This document shows, in pieces, positions 1-5,240 of a stretch of DNA of 5,240 bases. Positions within the stretch are counted from its first letter, which is position 1, and the number at the start of each line of letters is the position of its first letter. The notes under the pieces were generated by a model. It worked only from the letters and a program-made list of their open reading frames with translations, had not been told where the DNA came from and did no database searches. The DNA lies in the NCBI GenBank assembly GCA_030432455.1, contig JAUIHC010000241.1:1-5240 (forward strand), read 5' to 3'. Both the position numbers and the translations under genes were made by a program. This DNA is from Phycisphaerae bacterium. GTDB taxonomy: Bacteria > Planctomycetota > Phycisphaerae > Phycisphaerales > SM1A02.

Positions 1-1
1 G

Positions 2-3000
2 CGCCGGACCATTCGGCACGCCGCTCGAGGTGTCGATCTGCGGCCGCCACCCGAGTCCGAGCCGGGCATTCAGGTCGGGCGTGAGGGCACCGGGATCCCA
101 CGGTCGCCCGGAGGCGCCCCAGGTGTTCCCGAGGCCGAGATCGAACTGATAGCCGTACGGATTCAGAGCCGCGCCGGACATCGCCGTGGACCGCTGCGGC
201 CACGACTGCGAGCCGCCCGTCGGCACGCCGACCCGATCGAGCAGGGCGAGCTCGCCGATGCTGGCGATGCCCGCACCGCGTCGCATGCCCGGGAAGAGCC
301 CGGGCGTCCCGGGGATCTCCGGATAGACGATGTTGTCCGCGACCCACGACGCGAACTGCGGCGATCCGGCGGTGGCCTGATAGTTGAAGGTGCCCCGGTC
401 GTCGTAGGCGGGCAGCAGCACGTCGGCGGCGAGCGGCAGCACGCCGATCTGCTCCACCTTCTGCGGCTCGATGTTGCCGCCGTCGTAGACCCCGCCACCC
501 CGGCGATATCGATCGATCGCCTCGACCGCCCGGGTGTACTGCACGTTGCGGGTGTTGATCGATCGAGGTCGTCCCCGATCGTCCACATCACCTGCGAGCG
601 GGACCGACGGGGCGTATCCGACCCAGCCGTCGCTCAGACCGCCCCCCGGCGTGCCCGGCCAGAAGAGTCGGTCGTTGTAGACCAGCCGACTCATGTGCGG
701 CAGCGTCCGCATGACCTCGACCGGCGCGGTGTTGACATTGATGAGACCTCGGGTGCCGCGGCCGCTGAAGCCCGCGGCGTTGCCGAAGCGGGCGTCATCC
801 ACCGCGAGCAGCTCGACCGGGTCGAGCGCGCCGTCGCCGTCGAGATCGAAGCGGTAGTTGCAGCCGGGACCGTCGCAGACGAGACCATCGAAGATGCTGA
901 GCCCCGCCGGAAGGAGCGGCGTCCACGGCTCGGAGACCGCCGAGACCTCGACCACCTGCGTGAACGGTCGGAACGGATTGACCGCCGAGCCGACCTGGGC
1001 GGTGAGGTTTCCGGGGTCGGCGTGGTAGCGATTGGTGTGGATCCGCGTCGGATCCGGAAGACCGACCGGCACCAGATCGGCCCGCACCACCGGCAGCGGA
1101 TCGTTCGCCAGCGTCGAGTTCATGATCTCGCCGAAGGTCATGTAGGTCGGCAGCAGCCGGACGCCGCTGAAGATCTGCGGCACGGTGATGCCGGGCCGGT
1201 GCGTGATCGCATGGCCCCAGAGGAAGGTGTTGAGCACCTCGCCGACCTGATCGAAGTCGTCGTCCTTCTGCAGCATCTGCAGCGGGTACGCCCACTGATT
1301 CCGTTCGAGCCAGACCCGCTGGTAGGTCTGCGGCGTGGCGGGCGACCGGTTGCCCGGCGCCACCTCATCGGGGTCCTGCCCCTTGTCCATCAGCACCCAC
1401 CGGTACGAGCCCGCGGGTCGGCCGGGCCAGCCGAGCGGATCGACCTGCGTGCGGACCGATCCGTCCCAGAGCACCGGGAAGCCGGCGTCGTAGTCCACGG
1501 TGAAGGGCTGCCCCGCCCCGGGCTGCAGCGCGGTGGCGGTGGTCAGGTGCGTGGGCTTCGCCCGGATGGTCGCGAAGTCGAAGGTGTACGACCCGTCCGC
1601 GTTCCCGGGAGCCGAGGGTACGAGTCCGAGCGGCGAGAGATACGACCTCGCCATCCACGGGGTGTCGGGATCCTCGTCCCAGTCGATGATCTCGGCGGAG
1701 ACCTGACGGGCGCCCTGCCCGACCTCGACGCCCTGGACCTCGGTGCGGACCCAGTCGTCCTCGGGGATCTCGGGGAAGATGTACCGCGGGCTGGTCTCGT
1801 TCATGTCGTAGAGACCGTTGCGGTTGACATCCCAGCCCCAGGCGCGGCCGGCGCGGACCCACGAGCAGAGCAGATCCCCGCCCTCGAGTCGAATGCCGCT
1901 CCACTCGTTGCGGTTCGGAGGACCGCCGTAGGTGAAGCTGTACTCCTGCTCCATGGTCGGGGCGAAGTCGTCCTCGACGAGCCGCTCCATCTGGTCGGAG
2001 AACTCGATCTTGTCGCCGGTGAGCTCGTTGTCAAGCCGGTCGATCGCGTAGAGATAGCCCGAGGTGGGAAGGGCTCCGCCACCCGCGGGCGCCGCGGCGA
2101 GCGGATCGACCACATAGCGAAGCAGCTCGACCGACCGGTCGGGGTTCTGGAACCAGCGGTTCGGCGTGAGCCCGATCAGCGGCGGGATCGCGGGCCGGAA
2201 CTCGATGCCCGGCGCCGTCGGGTTCGCCCGGGCGAAGGTCGCGGGCGACGCGTCGAAGACCAGCGTCTGGTGCTGCGACATCGCGAGGGTGGTGTCCCAG
2301 CCGAAGAGCGCTCCCGGCTCGAGGTCGAGGAAGTCCATCCACTTGCCGTGGAACTCCTCGTACGGCATCCCGAACTCGTCCTCGAAACCGGTGTCGATGG
2401 TGTTGCCCGGCGGGATGATGCCGACGACGATCGCGGTCCGCGGGGCATCCGGCAGCGTGGGCCCGAGGAAGAGTTCGCTCGGGAAGTAGTACGGGTTGAC
2501 CCGGGTGGCACCGGTGGCGGGATCGATGTCACCCGCCCGCGCCGCCGGATGCGGGCTCGGAAGCTTCGCAAGGTTCAGACACTGGTTGAGCGAGCCGGAG
2601 TCGCCGATCCGGATGAAGAGATCGTGCAGCGGCACCGGCTCCTCGAACGGATTGGCGAGCTGGATCGCGAAGACGATCGCCGGTCGGCTGGAGGCATCGA
2701 CCCACTTGTCGCCCGACCCTTCGAAGCCGAAGGGAATGGTGTCGTCGCCCAGATTGGGCGCGGTCTGCCCCTGCTGCTGGAGCAGCTGCTGATACCCGGC
2801 GTCGCCGTCGAGCTGCTGCGCGGTCTGGGCGGTGATCCGACTGGGCGGATACACGAGCCCGAAGAACGCCTCCATGATGAAGGGCTGCTTCTCCATGCCG
2901 GGGAAGCTGAGGTTCTTCAGGTCCTGCGGCAGGAAGGAGTCGGTCTGCAGATCGACCCGCGGCGCCCAGTCGGGGAAGATCGCGGTGTCGAGCTCGATCG

Positions 3001-5239
3001 GGACGACCGTGCCGAGTCCGCCGTTGGACGAGGCGAAGTCGTAACTGACCGCAGGCCGGGCCCGGGCGTCCCGGAAGGTGTCGATGTTGGCCGACCAGCT
3101 GGCGGCCAGCAGCTGGGTGAGCAGGTAGTCCTGCTGGTTGAGGGTGATGTCCTCGTAGTTCGAGCCGAGGTAGCTCTGGGCGTAGGTCGTTCCGGAGTTG
3201 TCACGAACGACCGCGGACGCCGCCTTGCCGATCGTCTCCTGCAGTTCCTGACGGAAGCGGAACGCCCGGTCGAGTTCGACCCGAGCGCTGAACCCCGGGC
3301 CGAGCGAGCCGGGCCAGACGCCGGCGAGCATCACATCCGGATCACCGGCGGACCGGACATTGAAGGGCCCGGGGAAGAACCGGTAGAGGATCGACTCGAA
3401 CTCGGTGAGCGGGGTGTCGCTCGGCGCCCGAAGGTCGAGCTTCTGCTTGCGGGCGTCGAACGCCAGCTGGTTCGCCTGCGGATCGGGCGGCGTGGTGGCG
3501 TCGGCGCGGAGCCGACCGAAGGCGTAGTCGTAGTCCGAGTTGTAGAGGGCGGTCGGCCTCAGGTGCAACGGTCGGAGGTCGTTGCGGGTGCTTGAGTAGG
3601 TCGTGATCCGATGCCGGTTGTCGCGGAGCAGTTCGAGGGCGGAGAGCTGGTCGCCGATCGCGATGCCCTGCTGCGGCGGCCACGGCGTGTTCTCGTTGCC
3701 GTCGAAGTAGTCGAGGAAGTTCTCGACCGACTCGGAGCGGGCGAGCGAGGATCGGAGGAAGTTCGCCTCGTAGTTCCACGGCTCGTTGATCGTGCGTTCG
3801 AGCGTCGAGACTGCCGGGCCGTAGTTGCTGGCCGCGAACATGCGGAGTTCGAGTTCATCGGCGTCGGTGAAGCCTCGGGGCGGCACGTTGCCGACGCCCC
3901 ATTGATCGACCGGGAGCGGATTGCCCGTGGCGTCGGTCCGGACGGTGAAGAGCCCGCCGTCGTTCTGCCGTCGTGAGAAGTAGCGACGACGATCGAAGGC
4001 GGCCTGCTCCGGGTTGCCGCCGCCGAAGGCGACCAGCAGCGAGCGATACGGCGCCTCGAGGGCGGCGAAGCCGGTGGCCCCGGCGTTCTGGTTGAGGACG
4101 CCGGTCTGGCGAAGCCAGCTCGCGGGGGCCGAGGTCGAGTCACCGAACCGCAGCGGATCGAAGGATGTTCGCAGCGTGGTGGGCCCGTCGAAGGTGCCGG
4201 GTTGGACCTGGTACTGGGCGTCGTAGGCGTAGCCGAGACCCCAGACGAGGTTCGCGGGCGACGCGTTCTGCGGATCGCTGAAGAGACCGGTCCAGGAGTC
4301 GCCGGGGTCGTAGACCGCAGCGTTCTCGCCGAAGGTCGTCGCCTGCGCCCCGGGCTGCACGAGGCGGCTCGTGAGCGCGATGTCCGCGGGCGTCTCGCCC
4401 GCGGTGCTCCAGCGGTCGAACCGGCTGGCGACATTGACATCCACCATCGAGGCGTTGTCCACCACCGAGACCGCCGCGACCTGACGGATGCCGTCCTCGC
4501 TGGTGCCCGGCAGCAGGAACCAGAACGAGTCGGTGAAGCCGTCGCCATCGGCGTCGGCGAGCGTGCGTTCGACGACGTTGCGATCGGTGCCGGGCTGCAG
4601 GGCGTGCCGCTTGGGGCCGAGGTCGTTGAGCCGGATGAAGTTCGGCATCGCCCCGGGTCCGTAGAGCACCCCGTTGGAGAAGTGGATGCTCGGTGCGGAG
4701 AACCAGTTGTTCCGACGGCCGATGAAGTCGCCGCCGCCCGCGAAGGGAACCGGCGGACGGCCCGGAAGCCACTGCTCGTAGGGCGTCTGAAGCGCGACCG
4801 GCTGCTGGATCAGCAGGTAGTCGTTCGCGGCCCCGGTCGAGAGGAGTTCGGCCGCGGTCGTGTTGAGCGTGAACCCTTCGTTCGGGAGCGCGTTGGCGGG
4901 ATCGGTGGGGTCGTAGAGATTCCCGCGGAACGGCGCGACGTTCGCGATGTCGAAGCAGACCCGCCATCCGTTCTCGGGGGTCGCGGGCCAGGACAGGTGC
5001 GACCAGTGGGTGAATCCCTGCTGGGCGGTCTGGTTGTCGAACCCGAGGCGACCGAGCGTGTCGTAGGCCCGCTCCGGCTCGCTCGACCGCAGCCAGCGAC
5101 TGTCGCCGAACCCGGGGTTGCCCACCGGATTGTCGTCGCCGATGCTCAGACTGAACCCGTCGAAGAGGCGGCCATTGCCGGCCCCGGGTCCGAAAGGCAC
5201 ATCGGCTCCTCCGCTGTCCGGCCAGTTGGTCCACGGCCG
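2..5239 (-). CDS. Giant GspK-like (type II secretion minor pseudopilin-related) calcium-binding protein, internal fragment open at both ends
   Basis: The sequence shows 1746 stop-free codons with strong G/C third-position bias, and only two TCA and no TTA or CTA codons seen by eye. Both termini are missing, so no start, ribosome site, signal peptide or stop can be judged. No hydrophobic run long enough for a membrane segment occurs, and I count five cysteines. Landmarks in order are a Trp-rich block (44-84), a DADGDG loop (229-237), VDVNVA (266-271), an LANP block (853-879), EF-type loops (1137-1148 and 1465-1476), LINVNTAP (1499-1506) and SIGEL (1660-1664). From family knowledge, GspK proteins of about 300-350 residues cap the type II secretion pseudopilus and carry an NVNTA motif and an SxxEL motif; this fragment is already about five times longer. 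I infer an exported planctomycete-type relative, probably of the pseudopilin/GspK class. Alternatives are a structural cell-surface protein or a protein analogous to the large Verrucomicrobia 'Verru_Chthon cassette' proteins. The reading frame is near certain, the function only moderately so. Confidence 0.9.
230..262 (-). other. SIGELALLDRV motif, second half of GspK-like region
   Basis: Residues 1660-1670 read SIGELALLDRV, preceded by PGMRRGAGIA (1650-1659). In GspK and ComEA-like proteins an 'F.SxxEL..v.G' segment follows NVNTA by roughly 30-50 residues; here the gap is about 150, filled by a segment with AIDRYRRGGG (near 510) and a Tyr- and Pro-rich stretch. The motif order is conserved and the insertion is unusual. 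Confidence 0.55.
698..748 (-). other. NVNTAP motif, first half of GspK/ComEA-like helix-hairpin-helix region
   Basis: Residues 1498-1514 read GLINVNTAPVEVMRTLP. The pattern [LI]NVNTA followed by a short helix and LP is characteristic of GspK and of ComEA-type helix-hairpin-helix proteins, where 'NVNTA...L..LPGI' is usual. Here the following residues are HMSRL rather than GIG, so a DNA-binding hairpin is unlikely and the GspK-like reading is preferred. It is the main basis for the family call. Confidence 0.65.
812..847 (-). other. EF-hand-type loop 3, DLDGDGALDPVE
   Basis: Residues 1465-1476 fit the canonical EF-hand loop exactly: D1, D3, D5, G6, hydrophobic L8, D9 and E12. LLAVDDARFG follows and could form the exiting helix. 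The loop leads directly into the LINVNTAP segment 25 residues later, so calcium may stabilise that module. This is the strongest calcium-site candidate in the window. Confidence 0.75.
860..877 (-). other. CX4C cysteine pair just before calcium loop 3
   Basis: Cys1455 and Cys1460 are separated by DGPG, and the second lies five residues before the EF-type loop starting at D1465. These two are close enough to form a small disulfide-closed turn if the protein is exported, as inferred. The remaining cysteines I see are isolated. A metal-binding pair is a less likely alternative. Confidence 0.4.
1796..1831 (-). other. EF-hand-type loop 2, DVNRNGLYDMNE
   Basis: Residues 1137-1148 match the 12-residue EF-hand loop spacing: D1, N3, N5, G6, D9 and E12. 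Asn replaces Asp at positions 3 and 5, which is allowed in many calcium loops. The preceding WGWD and following TSPRYIF do not look like EF-hand helices, so this is more likely a loop in a beta-rich domain. Calcium binding is inferred. Confidence 0.55.
2603..2683 (-). other. Possible lamin-tail-like beta-sandwich segment (LANP block)
   Basis: Residues 853-879 read as two beta strands joined by an NP turn: IVFAIQLANPFEEPVPLHDL then FIRIG. The pattern hydrophobic strand, xNPxxxPVxL, hydrophobic strand resembles the start of lamin-tail (LTD) domains, where 'ELyNp...pvdLsgw.l' is typical. Relatives in planctomycetes often have 'VELYNP' here. The usual Trp after the second strand is missing, so the assignment is tentative. 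Confidence 0.35.
2765..2818 (-). other. Gln-rich linker
   Basis: Residues 808-825 contain eight glutamines in 18 positions, including QQLLQQQGQ, with a short acidic LDGDAG in the middle. It separates the EKQPF block from the LANP block and is most simply a flexible or helical linker. The CAG-only codon use makes a run of CTG triplets on the plus strand, but the run is interrupted and not a microsatellite. Confidence 0.6.
2843..2905 (-). other. EKQPFIMEAFF landmark block
   Basis: Residues 779-799 contain MEKQPFIMEAFFGLVYPP, a hydrophobic strand with a central Glu (E790). In remembered planctomycete relatives the equivalent is a 'GxERPELLITE' segment placed shortly after the FRD block. The spacing here, about 60 residues after FRD, agrees. 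Function is unknown. Confidence 0.4.
3035..3106 (-). other. WSANIDTFRD landmark block
   Basis: Residues 712-735 contain WSANIDTFRDARARP followed by a short YDF. It closes a predicted helical stretch (about residues 645-720) with alternating charged and aliphatic residues. I recall an 'AVNvVDFRDpD' segment at the matching place in large planctomycete relatives. This supports family membership but gives no biochemical role. Confidence 0.4.
3578..3622 (-). other. HRITTYS landmark block
   Basis: Residues 540-554 read DNRHRITTYSSTRND. I remember comparable 'R..LTTYS' segments in large planctomycete proteins of this class, usually after an acidic 'DELELR' stretch; here that stretch is present at residues 461-466 (DELELR). 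One of only two TCA serine codons in the gene lies in this block (3593-3595). The role is unknown. Confidence 0.35.
4384..4404. repeat. Perfect 9-bp GC-only inverted repeat with 3-nt loop
   Basis: The arms CCGCGGGCG (4384-4392) and CGCCCGCGG (4396-4404) are exact reverse complements separated by TCT. The repeat lies in frame inside the coding region, where it encodes part of TAGETPAD. No T-tract follows on either strand, so it is not a convincing intrinsic terminator. It may be a by-product of GC-rich codon choice. Confidence 0.8.
4424..4459 (-). other. First NVN-type strand, DNASMVDVNVAS
   Basis: Residues 261-272 read DNASMVDVNVAS, a hydrophobic strand ending in an Asn-containing VNVA. It resembles the INVNTA segment near the other end of the protein and sits a similar distance behind a DxDGDG loop (about 40 residues). 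It may be an N-proximal counterpart of that module. The Thr-Ala-Pro that follows NVN in GspK and ComEA proteins is absent here. Confidence 0.45.
4529..4555 (-). other. Calcium-binding-type loop 1, DxDGDGxxD
   Basis: Residues 229-237 read DADGDGFTD, giving acidic ligands at loop positions 1, 3, 5 and 9 and Gly at 6. Position 12 is Trp (W240) rather than the Glu of a true EF-hand, so this looks more like a dockerin or thrombospondin-type-3 half-loop. It is followed by SFWFLLPG, a hydrophobic strand that could pack against the loop. Calcium binding is inferred from the ligand pattern alone. Confidence 0.65.
4988..5110 (-). other. Trp/aromatic-rich N-proximal block of the giant protein
   Basis: Residues 44-84 hold closely spaced aromatic and polar residues, including FGDSRWLRSSEP and FTHWSHLSW. 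I recall similar 'GDPWL..TEP ... W.HLS' segments ahead of the DxDGDG motif in large planctomycete proteins of this type. That recollection is not verified, and no function is known to me. The block precedes the first calcium loop by about 145 residues. Confidence 0.4.
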
Positions 5240-5240
5240 G

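Noticed and set aside
287..305. Repeated GCCCGGG elements as a possible terminator or repeat
   Set aside because: They encode Pro-Gly pairs in the true frame, have no T-tract, and lie inside the coding region.
504..566. Cluster of ATCGATCGAT-like palindromes as a possible regulatory or attachment site
   Set aside because: The repeats encode Ile-Asp-Arg and Arg-Ser-Ile in the open frame and are short; GATC-rich palindromes are expected from these codons.
163..591. Minus-strand 142-codon frame near the left edge
   Set aside because: It is an Arg/Ser/Pro-rich shadow of the segment carrying AIDRYRRGGG and SIGEL in the true frame.
698..748. DNA-binding helix-hairpin-helix (ComEA-like competence protein)
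   Set aside because: The NVNTA start fits, but the hairpin GIG is replaced by HMSRL and the second half is about 150 residues away in a giant protein, so a GspK-like reading is favoured.
695..3595. Long plus-strand open frame as a real 966-residue protein
   Set aside because: It lies in codon register opposite the minus-strand gene, has an Arg/Asp/Val/Gly-biased translation with no recognisable motif, and its length is explained by the near absence of TTA, CTA and TCA in the sense frame.
3559..4548. Minus-strand 329-codon frame starting at 4548
   Set aside because: Its Ser/Arg/Thr/Pro-rich translation is a typical out-of-frame shadow of the DADGDG region and downstream.
4140..5234. Minus-strand frame starting with GTG at 5234, 364 codons
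   Set aside because: It is frame-shifted against the edge-to-edge frame and gives an Arg-rich, motif-free translation; it overlaps the coherent protein completely.

Overview
The window appears to be the interior of a single very large protein-coding gene on the minus strand. Reading the reverse complement from position 5239 down to position 2 gives 1746 consecutive sense codons with no stop. The frame is open at both edges, so the start codon and N-terminus lie beyond the right edge and the stop codon beyond the left edge. I see no intergenic DNA, RNA gene, mobile element, CRISPR array, promoter or terminator. Codons in this frame end overwhelmingly in G or C, and the translation is a well-mixed, soluble-looking protein rich in Gly, Pro, Asp, Asn, Tyr and Trp. 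All other frames give Arg-, Ser- or Pro-biased translations typical of shadows in GC-rich DNA.

The organism is probably a GC-rich member of the Planctomycetota, possibly of the Phycisphaerae. This is inference from base composition and from remembered motifs of giant planctomycete proteins carrying prepilin-type signals or annotated GspK-like. No species can be named from the sequence.

The layout follows the protein, from right to left in the window (residue 1 is the codon at 5239). A Trp-rich N-proximal block is followed by a calcium-loop motif (residues 229-237) and a hydrophobic VDVNVA strand (267-271). A long middle region holds several landmark blocks: an acidic DELELR stretch, an HRITTYS block, a WSANIDTFRD block, an EKQPFIMEAFF block, a Gln-rich linker and a QLANPFEEPVPL block that resembles a lamin-tail-like beta sandwich. 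A second EF-hand-type loop lies at 1137-1148. The C-proximal part has a third, canonical EF-hand loop (1465-1476), then LINVNTAP (1499-1506), and much later SIGELALLDRV (1660-1670). In that order the last two resemble the NVNTA and SxxEL halves of the GspK/ComEA helix-hairpin-helix region.

The best reading is a giant, calcium-binding, GspK-like (minor pseudopilin-related) envelope or secretion protein. The open frame is secure. The family assignment is moderate and rests on motifs, because the diagnostic prepilin peptidase site would be outside the window.
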